Below are positions 44,456 to 53,153 of a stretch of 64,000 nucleotides of DNA, one piece after another; the stretch's first letter is position 1; each line of letters begins with the position of its first letter. Origin of the DNA: Sycobia sp. Sy_11 (lineage: Eukaryota > Arthropoda > Insecta > Hymenoptera > Epichrysomallidae); the NCBI GenBank assembly GCA_018907035.1, contig JACCIC010000135.1, positions 916,001 to 980,000 on the forward strand, in the 5' to 3' direction. The notes under the pieces were generated by a model. It saw only the letters and a program-made list of their open reading frames with translations, searched no databases and was not told where the DNA came from. Position numbers and translations under genes: made by a program.

Positions 44456-45010
44456 TGACATCTTGTTTGTGGTACGACGATACAGCAGATAATTTGGAAA
44501 CTGTACCAAATGCTATGGGTGCTCAAGCTAAGAAAGGCCTGTTAAACTGTCTAGAGTTTACGCTAGGTGGAAAAACCTTTGATATGATCGGCCATTTACA
44601 TTGTGACGTTTCAAATCAAGATAAAACGTTGGTAAATGGTGTAGAAATGTGAGTCCGCTCAGTGAGAAGCAAAGAAGCGTTTTGTTACATCGTTTACATT
44701 AACCTTAAATTGCCCATTGTCAGATGAAAGGTGCAACTCTCGTTATTCGTAGAGTAAAAATTAATCCTGCTGTATTACTCGCAGACGGTAATGCATTAGC
44801 TAAAACTACCGCTAAATATCCTATCACGCGAGTGGAGGTAAAGTCGTTTATGCTGTACGCGGGAAAATGAGCGACTTACTCGATAACGTAATTCTCGGTT
44901 AATTCCAAAAAGAATTATTATTGGATTTGTCGACAACAAAGCTTTTAATGGAAATTGTAGATTTCATCCATTTAATGTCCAAAACGTCAACATAAAAATT
45001 TTTTCCTCGA
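44455..45010 (+). pseudogene. Polinton major-capsid-like fragment, plus copy
   Basis: The open part (44,455-44,652) includes KTFDMIGHLHCDVSNQDKTL and VNGVEM, a signature block of insect Polinton major capsid proteins. Further blocks follow in other frames: VIRRVKINPAVLLAD, AKTTAKYPITRVEVKSF and a VILG block. Stops begin at 44,652, and sequence similarity ends near 45,010 where the C-terminal part seen in the minus copy is missing. The two copies together cover different extents of one gene. Confidence 0.7.
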
Positions 45011-45064
45011 GTAAGCTGACTAAATATTCTCACATATATCAGCATCATAAATACTAGAGAGATT

Positions 45065-45480
45065 ATGCAGGCTGTAAGAGATGTACAAGTCAATTTCATT
45101 AGTGTATATGCCGTGGATCATATACCTAAATACTTGAGTCTTTCTGCTGCAGTAATATCAAATACAGATACCTACGATAAACCTAGATCACATTGGATTG
45201 CTTCATACATAGACAAAAACAGATATGGAAGCTACTTCGATAGTTATGGTCTTTCCATAACATTGCCAAATCATCTGCTACGTCTCAAGAGTAATTGTGC
45301 AAGATAGGAATGGAATAAAGACAAATTCAGAGTTTCGATTCGCAAGTGTACGGTGAATATTGCATTTCATTTCTTTATTTTATGTGTACCACTCGTTCTT
45401 TGCGCTCTTGCAGTAATATTTACAGGAAAAATACATGTCGCAACTATGCATTGATGACAGTGTTTTATAAAATTATTATT
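45065..45480 (+). pseudogene. Adenovirus-type/ULP-like cysteine protease remnant
   Basis: The first frame (45,065-45,307) contains VNFISVYAVDHIPKYL, NTDTYDKPRSHWIASYID (catalytic His in SHW) and YGSYFDSYGL (second catalytic position). A shift leads to 45,346, where QVYGEYCISFLYF aligns with the family's CGEYC block. The catalytic Cys is Tyr here. The fold matches viral maturation proteases and the Polinton protease. Gene order (capsid, then protease) supports this. It is inactive because of the shift and the lost Cys. Confidence 0.6.
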
Positions 45481-45639
45481 ATAAAACTAAGAAAAAATGT
45501 AAGAAACCCCACTTACGAATACATTTCCTCGCATCAACATTATCGTGGCTGGATTATACAAGAGTTGCATCATAATTTGAGGTAGATATACTTGTAAAAT
45601 CAGCACCATGCTATGTAACATTATTCGACTAGCATAGGG

Positions 45640-46000
45640 GGGATGAAAAATGTTAAGTTGAAAGTTATAAAATATAAAGGGGTTGGTTCGCGTGTGATTA
45701 TCAGGGTTCGTGAAGACGTGATAGAAAATATACGGGATCTCGGATTTTTCAATAACACACACATCTATAATATAGGTAACCAGAAATTTAAGAAAAACTT
45801 TTATCGAAAATGTACGATATCAAGAGATCCGGCTCGAAGAACATCACGATTGGCTTTGAATCTTCGAATGGCTTATATAAACCTGTTGTAAAAATACAGA
45901 ATGATAATCTGTGCTTTGTAACGGCGCACAGTTCCAGAGCAGTAAATATTGAAGAACGATCATTGAAAAAAAACAGGAAATATTAAAATCGGTATGACTA
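45640..46000 (+). pseudogene. Unassigned coding-like remnant after the protease
   Basis: Two frames look coding in turn. 45,643-45,891 starts MKNVKLKVIKYKGVG. A second frame from about 45,830 has ITIGFESSNGLYKPVVKIQN and CFVTAHSS. Position after the protease suggests another gene of the same degraded element. I do not recognise the family. A Lys/Glu-rich tail runs to about 46,080. Confidence 0.35.
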
Positions 46001-46089
46001 GCAATAAACCGAAGCATTAAGAAGAAAAAGAAGAAAAACAGCCTGTATCCAAAAGAAACAAATACGAAATACCGCCAAATTTAACTGCT

Positions 46090-47280
46090 CAACTAACAAC
46101 ATCCGTGAATAAGTTAACGCTCATCTTATACGTGCGATAGAATAGCTTAATACATAATCAGTATAATAGAACATTTATCGAGATTTTTAACAAAAAAACT
46201 ACTAAACGAGAAGCCAGAAGAATTAAAAATCATACATAATGATCTTTCTGCTTTTACATAATACTGTCTTCTTCATAAACACAACATTGAGAATTATTTT
46301 AAATTATCTATGGAGATATGTGCTCCAAAATTCGACGTGCTAAATTCGACATTCATTTCACATTAGCTTTATGTATAAAAAAACATAAAAACTTATCCTA
46401 CAAAAACATAACAACTCCTCTCATTTAATAATTTATTCGTAATACATAATACAATTTATATGTAATACAATTTGCAACATATAAATATTTAATTAAAAAA
46501 GTATAGTCTGCGAAAACATTTTCTTATCCGTTTCATGTATACTATTTTATTTTTTAAAAATATGTTATACATTAAAATAGCACATTGCAATATAATTATA
46601 AAATTCATAATATGTTAGATGATATATAATAACATGTTAGTATTTTACCTGAAATGCTTTGAAAATAATAAAGAATAAAAATTGTTTGCATCAATACTTT
46701 TATAAGAATATACTGTAATCCACAAACTATGTACAAATGACTATTGTGCAGATATAATCTAATTGTACAAATATAATATTAAAATCAATTCTACAAGAGC
46801 TAACAAATTCGTCATCAATTAACTTCATATTTCCCATTGTAACCTTTTCTCACCCGCCTGTACCGCCCTCTGCCATATATTTTATATAAAACTATTTCGA
46901 AGACGAAAGGGTTGTCAGTCGATTCAGAGACGTTGGAGTGTGCAGATGATACATCAAACATGTGATCACCGATTAGCCAAGTCCGCGGACCCCAGAAAAA
47001 AAATTGCAAAAAAAGAATGGTACAGGTAACATATTAAATATTCTTACTTTTAAAATTATTGTCGAAACATAATAACAGTTGAGGCGAGAGGACCAACGCT
47101 TAAGAAAGATACTTTCGCATAAGTATGACGCGATATCCTTCTACAAATATATTAGAAATATATATGATATGAATGGTCAACTTCCTGCTCCGACGCTGAG
47201 CAGCCTTCACGAATGAGCAATTAATGTAATAATTAATGTAAAAGTGCGAATGAAAATTTTTGTATTAAATCGTTAAATTC
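46090..47280. other. AT-rich stretch, no gene seen
   Basis: No supported gene. A 64-codon minus frame at 46,815-47,009 has no recognised motif. Confidence 0.45.
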
Positions 47281-47382
47281 TTATTCATTCATATAGCTAT
47301 TATACCTCGGGCTCGCGGACACTGGCGCCCAGTACATAGAGCGGGTGAGCCTCTGTGCGAAGATCCGCACAAAAGTGAAAGA

Positions 47383-47403
47383 CCGATAGCTGGCTGCTAT
47401 CGG
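47383..47403. repeat. Perfect 8-bp stem hairpin
   Basis: CCGATAGC, 5-nt TGGCT, GCTATCGG. It lies in a short GC-rich patch just before (CT)n repeats. Confidence 0.7.
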
Positions 47404-47420
47404 ACCGATAACGCTACGAC

Positions 47421-47516
47421 TTTCTCTCTCTCTCTCTCTCTCTCTCACTTTCTCTCTGCGCATTGCATGCGTGCATGCATGCGCGCGTATATATACATAT
47501 TTATAGATCTCTCTCG

Positions 47517-47579
<63 letters not shown>
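47421..47579. repeat. (CT)n and (TA)n microsatellites
   Basis: CT runs at 47,421-47,446 and 47,505-47,558, followed by TA to 47,579. Confidence 0.9.
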
Positions 47580-47632
47580 CATCATTTTGTATATACACTA
47601 TAGATATGTACACATATGCATATATAAGTGGC

Positions 47633-47808
47633 TAAACGCTTATGGAGAGACACCCCTTATCACACTGCAAAGATCGCCGAAGCAATAAAAAAAATAAAAT
47701 CAATTAAAAAGAAATATAAACATTATTAAATATCTACATGGGAACTGATTTCAGTACACCCTCCAGACACTAGAGGGGGGATTTATTATGTCTCTCCGTA
47801 AGCGTTTA
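47633..47808. mobile_element. MITE-like element with 20-bp TIRs (176 bp)
   Basis: TAAACGCTTATGGAGAGACA at the left and its reverse complement, with one mismatch, at 47,789-47,808. The interior is AT-rich with no coding. TATA-type sequence flanks both ends, but a clear target duplication is not seen. Confidence 0.6.
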
Positions 47809-48378
47809 TATACTACTTATATATTCCTATAAATAATTTTATCCTCTGAGAATATTTTATCATGGTGTTCCCCTGAAGTATCGGCAGTAGTTTGACTGTA
47901 TTCAGTTAATCCTGTTATTCTATTTTTCTGAAAAATTATATATTTATGTTTTTTGGAGCGCGTATTAATTTAACATTAAGAAAATAATAATGACCATTGC
48001 CAGCAATTTATCTATATTTATAAATTGAATATATCTAGAAAAATCTGCTAATTGTAGACTATAAAATTTTTTCAAAAATTATTTGATTGCTTTTCATATT
48101 TTTGAAGCATGCTAGAAGTATAATCAAATTTGAGATATAACTATCTTATATATATATAGGAGACAGAGAGAGAGAGAGAGAGAGAGAGAAAGTGCGGAAC
48201 ATTTGCGTGTACAGAGAGTGAAAAAGATAGAGAGAGAAGAAAATTGGAGAAAACTCTACGGGGGATTAAGAGATTACCGGATATTAATGGGCCTTGCCTA
48301 CAACGCATGGGCGCGTTCACCCTATACTTTACCTTCCTTCTCTCACATTGTAAAGGGGTCTAGGTTAGCAGTAGTAGG

Positions 48379-48584
48379 TAGGCTATAGGCATACTGGCAC
48401 ATAGGCATTCTGGCACAGCAAAATGTGTGCCAGAACGTATACATCATTCTGGCACACTCCTCAAAATTGTGCCAGTATCCCGTCCGACCTCACACCGACG
48501 AATTACTCAAGGTTCCTTTCGAATCGAGCAGTCCCTCGAGGAGCGGGTAGTGCGCCTTGAAATGTGCCATTATGCCTATAGCTA
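48379..48584. mobile_element. MITE-like element with 19-bp TIRs and TA flanks
   Basis: GCTATAGGCATACTGGCAC (48,382-48,400) pairs with GTGCCATTATGCCTATAGC (48,564-48,582) with one mismatch. TA dinucleotides lie near both ends (48,379-48,380 and 48,583-48,584), compatible with a Tc1/mariner-type target. Inside, CTGGCACA or its complement TGTGCCAG recurs five times in 90 bp in both orientations. Confidence 0.65.
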
Positions 48585-48685
48585 TTAATTCTACATTTTA
48601 GTTGTTTTTTTTTCTGTTGGTTACTAATGGAGGACTAATAGAATAATTTCAAGAGTTTCTCTTTGTAATATTATCCATTGGCTAT

Positions 48686-49755
48686 TTAAATAATCTTTCT
48701 TACATGTCCACTTATTGGATTATACTGAACGATGCGGTCATGCAAGATCAAACAATAAGCTGTAGTATTGTTTGGGAAGTTATTTCTTGCCTCAATTTCT
48801 AGCCGCATGTCTACAGGAGCGTTCTTTATAGATTCATTTTGTCGCGAACAATCGATAAGTATGAGTGGTTCATTGAAAAGAAAGTTTGTCCTTGTAAGGA
48901 GTGGTTGAGGATCTCTTGCATAGTATGTTTTTTGAAAATTTGCATACATATCATAGAGTAGTGCATATTGATTATTGGCAATGTCAAGATTTAGATTATT
49001 ATTTGGATAATATTGTGAATTTAAGAAAATCCTCACGTTACTAATATTACAATGATCAAAACGACTTGCATTTGCAACATGTTCATTTTTTTCTTCGTCT
49101 GTAAGCCAAAAATGATAAAACGAGGTTTTTCAAATTGATTGGTTTTCACTGTCCAGATATGTTTATTAGTGCTTGGTAGAACAGGATATTCAAATAGTTC
49201 CCATGAACGATAACACATTGAGATAGGACTATCCTTGCCAATAAAATTTAAAAGTTGTATTTTTTGTTTATCAGATGCAAATCAGCGGCTTTCTCAGCAA
49301 GACCAGAATCATTTGCTTTTTACTACATTTGCTACCAGACATTTTTACTTTTGTCTATTTCTACTATTAATTTCATAGCGAATTTCATCAAAAAGATGAT
49401 AAATAGCATTGTTAACAAATTTAGATTTCATAGGCAAGTTGCCATCAGTTTTTTTAAACTTTCCAGTAATATGGATAGAACTTCGTGATGGTAGAAGACA
49501 CAAATCTTGATGTTGGATAGAATTACAAATTTCGTCATTGTTATCAAAGCTTAGTGCTTCGTTATGATAAATGTTCGTAATGATAAATTGACTCATAGAA
49601 CACGACACCTGATTGAATTTTTAGAATTTCGTCCATTTTTCAAGAAGCAGCAGAAAATTATACAAGTGAATTTTTGCCACGAACTTTTAGATCCAGACTT
49701 TGGAGGAACTGAATGCTCTTCCATGTTAGCGGTCTCAAATTCTTCAATCGACTGA
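48686..49755 (-). pseudogene. MCP: Polinton major capsid protein (double jelly-roll), broken
   Basis: Read right to left. About 49,608-49,345 has SQFIITNIYHNEALSFDNND, HITGKFKKTDGNLPMKSKF and FDEIRYEIN. 49,218-49,033 has SWELFEYPVLPSTNKHIWTV and FEKPRFIIFGLQTKK. 49,036-48,686 has NFLFNEPLILIDCS, VDMRLEIEARNNFPNNTTAY and CLILHDRIVQYNPISGHVRK. These blocks match insect Polinton capsid proteins from memory, and the last is the usual C-terminus. Length is about 350 codons, shorter than the 500-600 usual. A gap near 49,240-49,345 carries a patch of sequence from the PLA2 gene. Shifts at about 49,230 and 49,035 and near 49,610 break it. Confidence 0.75.
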
Positions 49756-49812
49756 CTGTCGATTGACATGATGGAGAACTTATATGCGTGCTAGAATTAT
49801 AAACGATCCCCA

Positions 49813-50498
49813 TTATATAGATTTGATATGAAATCTAATAGTAATTTCCTCTCCTCGAAAATTAACCAAATTTACCTCTTGATCGACTATTCGAATTTGA
49901 AGATGATCGATAGACTTAACACTCAGTGGTAGATATATAATATGAGATGGAACTTCTATGATTTTATATCCTGGAGGAACTCTGGGAAAGAATTCATGAA
50001 TGGTATTAACCTTTTTATTGTTAATGAAAGCTCCCGCAGTAATATTACACTCGACTCTGAGTGAGTTGATTTTCAATATTTTCACTGGTAAATCAGAACT
50101 GTGCTCTGTGTTTTCCTTGCGAATACGAGGAGTAAAGCTGAGAAGACTACCTATCGATGTTTGAGAACTAAGATTTAATGGAACACTGCACTTTATTTCA
50201 CTTCTAATGTGTTATTATTGGCTTTCAAGGAAAAATCAATTCCTTTGGATTTTAATGTGGTTGATAAAAATGGATGGATATCCTTAATCTCGTAACTACC
50301 GGTGGGAAAAATAACTACTTTCCACTGTAAATGTAGTTTATGATTTGTATTGTCAATATTCGGAATTGAGATAAAGGTTAACAGTTCAACTAAGCCTAAA
50401 ACAAATTTTTTATGCTTTGCGAGTTCAATAGAGGGAAAATAATCAGCTTCTAAAATAGAAGATCTGCCTGAGAGAGTCAAAGTGAAACTATCTTCCAT
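49813..50498 (-). pseudogene. Polinton minor capsid (penton-like) protein, one frameshift
   Basis: ATG at 50,498 (MEDSFTLTLSGRSSILEADY). The first part to 50,193 has KKFVLGLVELLTFISIPNID and FPTGSYEIKDI. After a single-base shift at about 50,200 the second part (about 50,195-49,813) has VKILKINSLRVECNITAGAF, HEFFPRVPPGYKIIEVPSHI and IRIVDQEVNLVNFRGEEIT. These are characteristic of the single jelly-roll minor capsid protein that forms the vertices in Polinton-type particles. Apart from the shift the gene is complete (about 228 codons) and ends with RFHIKSI. It lies between the major capsid gene and the protease on the same strand. Confidence 0.75.
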
Positions 50499-50544
50499 GA
50501 CTGATTGACCGAGAATGATTAAATTTAGACAATCAAGTCCTTCT

Positions 50545-50895
50545 TTATAGACTATCGGTTAAGAAATGAAGACAAAGGTGACCACAAATAAATGAATCGA
50601 ACTTCTGATATCTTTTATAGTTGTATTTTATTTAATTTACATTGAAATATTTCATGAGATCTGTGGGAGGTCTTAAATCACCAATACTGTTAAAGTACAT
50701 TACATCGGAACCTCTCTTTTGATGAGACACCCAATGAGTACCTTTATTCTGTGAATTATCAAGATTAACAATAGCAGATTCGTTGTACCATGGACCATTA
50801 TGAGGCAGATTATTTCTCATTAAAACGCCTCGAAAATATGGAATTTTTAATATACGTGCATATATCATAAGATCTGATAATGCACGATTTGGCAA
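50545..50895 (-). pseudogene. Polinton cysteine protease (adenovirus-type), one stop
   Basis: The frame starts near 50,895 with PNRALSDLMIYARILKIPYF. It has IVNLDNSQNKGTHWVSHQKR (catalytic His in THW), then YFNSIGDLRPPTDLMKYF and an in-frame TAA at 50,632-50,634. Beyond the stop, in the same frame, the reading continues with a YKRYQ segment (the Gln that helps form the oxyanion hole) and FICGHLCLHFL, where the first Cys is the expected nucleophile. It ends at 50,545. All catalytic residues are present and one nonsense codon interrupts. No ATG is in place; TTG stands where the family starts, and the start overlaps the end of the PLA2-domain gene in another frame. The protease would mature capsid precursors. 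Confidence 0.75.
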
Positions 50896-51690
50896 AGTTA
50901 AATCGAATTAATTTTTTTTTTAATTGTCCATGTCCGATATGCGGTTTCAGAAATAACCCCATTCCATGCTTATATGGCATAAGATAGAGATCTTTACCTA
51001 AAGCAATAGCTTCCATCGTCTTATTATGTCGCTTACTTTCTTCATAATCTTCGTGTGCAGCTTTAGCACTATTTACTGCTTTTGCTATTCCAGCAGCACC
51101 TCCTGCTAGAGCACCAGCTGCACTGAGTCCTGCAAATAGTGGTATAAGAAATGGAAGAACTCCACCAATTTTAGATGGAAGTCGTAGAATACGTGGAACG
51201 ATAACTTTCTTTTTTCCACCATTGTTCTTAACAGCTTGACGAGCACCCTTTAATGCAGATTGAATGACTTTGTGCGAATTTTTGCTTGTTTTTAATGATT
51301 TTTTCGCTGCCGTAACCAACTTGCTGAATTTTAGTCCCATTCCAGTTTTTGCCTTTAATTTCATAGCACTTGCAACAGCTAGAGCAGCGGCTTTCTCAGC
51401 AAGAGTAGAATCATTTGCTTCAACCCGCTGCCAAGCCTTATCAGCAAGCTTCATATCAGCAATATTACGATTACTGTTTTTATTATTATATACTGCATGT
51501 CATATTCTTTACATGCCTGATCAAGTGGATTAATTCCTGGATCACCTCTTTTTATTCGCTTCTTTAATTTAGTTCCTGGACTACAGTATTGATATCCAGG
51601 AAGATGCATTTCAAATGGTAAATTGTTGATTACTCTATCGAGTAATCTTCCGACACGTTTCGACTGTTTTCAAGATTTATGAACAATCTT
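50810..51690 (-). pseudogene. Polinton PLA2-domain protein with hydrophobic segment
   Basis: The N-terminal part (51,690-51,475) reads LPFEMHLPGYQYCSPGTKLK and DPGINPLDQACKEYDMQY. This is the calcium loop and catalytic helix of a parvovirus-VP1-type phospholipase A2, but the catalytic His-Asp is Tyr-Asp (codon at 51,502-51,504) and the loop Gly is Ser. A shift near 51,490 leads into the main frame (51,454-50,810): Lys/Ala-rich helices, GGVLPFLIPLFAGLSAAGAL plus AGGAAGIAKA (membrane-active or transmembrane), then KDLYLMPYKHGMGLFLKP and HIGHGQLKKK. The last about 30 codons overlap the protease in another frame. In particles such a protein would help cross membranes. The assignment is from memory of insect Polinton proteins. 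Confidence 0.6.
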
Positions 51691-51784
51691 CGACTACTAT
51701 TTTATAACTGCTCTTAAAAAACTATAAAATATGCATTTATATATTTTCATCGTTCAATGATACATTTGAGATAGTCACGGGAAC

Positions 51785-52135
51785 ATGGATTTAACCGAGC
51801 AACCAATCAAACTCCCCATCACCAACTTTGATTTTAGTATACCAGCAGTATACTGCGGCCCATCAACCTGCGGGAAAACAAATAGCTTATTAGCTTTAAT
51901 CATTCAGCCCAACGGCCTTAGATTCGAGAATGTGTATGCTTATTCAAAATCGTTCAATCAGCCAAAGTATCAATTTCTGCAAAAACTATTAGAACCTATT
52001 GAAGGTGTGACTTCAAAATCTTCTAATCTCATTTCGGATGATTGCAGGATTAAAAAGCCAACTACATCTCTAAAAAAATTAAGTTTTATGTTAGATAATA
52101 ATATTCGTTCAGCTTCCATAAAAGATTTTGATTAA
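51785..52135 (+). pseudogene. Packaging ATPase (FtsK/HerA type), N-terminal half only
   Basis: MDLTEQPIKLPITNFDFSIP leads to AVYCGPSTCGKTNSLLAL, a Walker A motif at residues 24-33 in which the usual Gly of GPSGCGKT is Thr. NVYAYSKSFNQPKYQFLQKL and a SDD block follow, as in the Polinton ATPase. The start at 51,785 is preceded by an AT-rich divergent intergenic gap to the PLA2 gene. The frame ends at 52,135. The Walker B region and C-terminal half (about 120 residues) are absent, and the next recognisable sequence is the middle of the DUF8207-like gene, so a deletion has joined the two. The enzyme would pump DNA into capsids. Confidence 0.7.
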
Positions 52136-52139
52136 AAGA

Positions 52140-52760
52140 TTTTGCCTCATTGGACAACTCAATGATGAATTCAGCATATAAATCGATGCACGAAGACAGT
52201 GTTAAAACCAATATTTTAGATCAAAACTGCAGTAAATTGATAACATACATGGAGTAAGAAATATTGGAGGAGCATACATGCTTGGCGATTCTGAAATTAA
52301 ATTTAATGATAATAAAATAAAAGTGAAAGATTTAACTTATCCTAAAAGTAATGGACTAATGGAGTTACTCATAAAAAAAGAACCAGACGACACACTGATA
52401 AGTTCAGCAGATCGTGAGAATTATCGCAGTATTCTGGAAGCAACAAGTACTCACCGGAAAAAAGATAGCAAAGATGGATCTTTACGCTCATCGAAGAGTC
52501 GAAAATATTTCAACATCATTGCACCGATGTTTCGCAACAGTGCTACTCGTACAAAAGAAAAGGGAGAAGGAGCAATCTTACCTAAATATAAAATAGCAAA
52601 GAAAAATTCTTTAATAGAGTTAGTATACTGGGATGATCCGAATGAGCTTGTTGAGAGACTAAGATTACTAACTGCCGCACAATCCACTGGGAATAACAAT
52701 CACGTCAATGAAATTTAATCCATTATTAAAGAATTACGCGAAATCAGATGCATATATTGA
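52140..52760 (+). pseudogene. DUF8207-like Polinton protein
   Basis: The main frame (52,278-52,718) has MLGDSEIKFNDNKIKVKDLT, GLMELLIKKEPDD, NYRSILEATSTHRK, KYFNIIAPMF, LPKYKIA and the strong block YWDDPNELVERLRLL. After HVNEI a TAA codon interrupts, and the frame continues SIIKELREIRCIY to about 52,760. I recall this block (WDDPNELVDRLRLL and a SIIEELRE end) as the C-terminal signature of a protein common in insect Polintons and annotated as DUF8207. Function unknown. The N-terminal part is short and out of frame (52,140-52,255), consistent with the deletion that removed the end of the ATPase gene. Confidence 0.6.
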
Positions 52761-53152
52761 TACGTTCATAGACGATTTCGTCAGTAGCAACAAGAGTCTT
52801 GACGTGTTTGGAAGAACGTTAGAGGTCTCGAAAGGGAGTCGAGGCCCTCCAGGTATTGTCTTCAATACTACATTGGTTGGAAATTATGATATCGAAACTA
52901 AACGTCTTATTGGGGAAGCTAAAGAAGAAAATGACGCAATTAGCGTGAAAATTTTGAATATAGCACTAATGACCCAGGTAGATGTGTTATCATTTGAAAT
53001 TTCTGAATCGCTTAAATACGTTCAAGATTGTGAGCAAAGGCATGAAGGTATTCGCTTGTCCATAGTAGCAAAACTGAGGGATCTTATTAAAAAATATGAT
53101 AATTTGAAAGAGAACGTAACGGAATTTGTTAAAAACACAAATAATATCAGGT
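52708..53152 (+). CDS. Collagen/fibre-like Polinton protein, cut by mariner
   Basis: The ATG at 52,708 overlaps the end of the DUF8207-like gene in another frame. The sequence has SDAYIDTFIDDFVSSNKSLD, then SKGSRGPPGIVFNTT (a minimal collagen-like GPPG) and GNYDIETKRLIGEAKEENDA, followed by a long predicted coiled coil (SESLKYVQDCEQRHEGIRLS, LRDLIKKYDNLKENVTEF). The order collagen-like turn, NYDIETKRL-type block, coiled coil recalls trimeric phage tail-fibre proteins and a fibre-like protein I associate with insect Polintons. The frame runs about 148 codons to the mariner target TA at 53,152. Past the mariner it would end within three codons. It has no internal stop, unlike its neighbours. 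A receptor-binding fibre role is only an inference. Confidence 0.5.
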
Positions 53153-53153
53153 A

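Larger units (their letters stand above)
42990..45010. repeat. Inverted duplication (~500-bp arms, ~1-kb spacer)
   Basis: Left arm about 43,000-43,522 and right arm about 44,510-45,010 are reverse complements at roughly 80% identity, head to head with respect to the capsid gene. The spacer holds an integrase fragment in plus orientation. TCGATCAA and TTGATCGA with a 4-nt spacer sit at the inner edge of the left arm. Confidence 0.75.
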
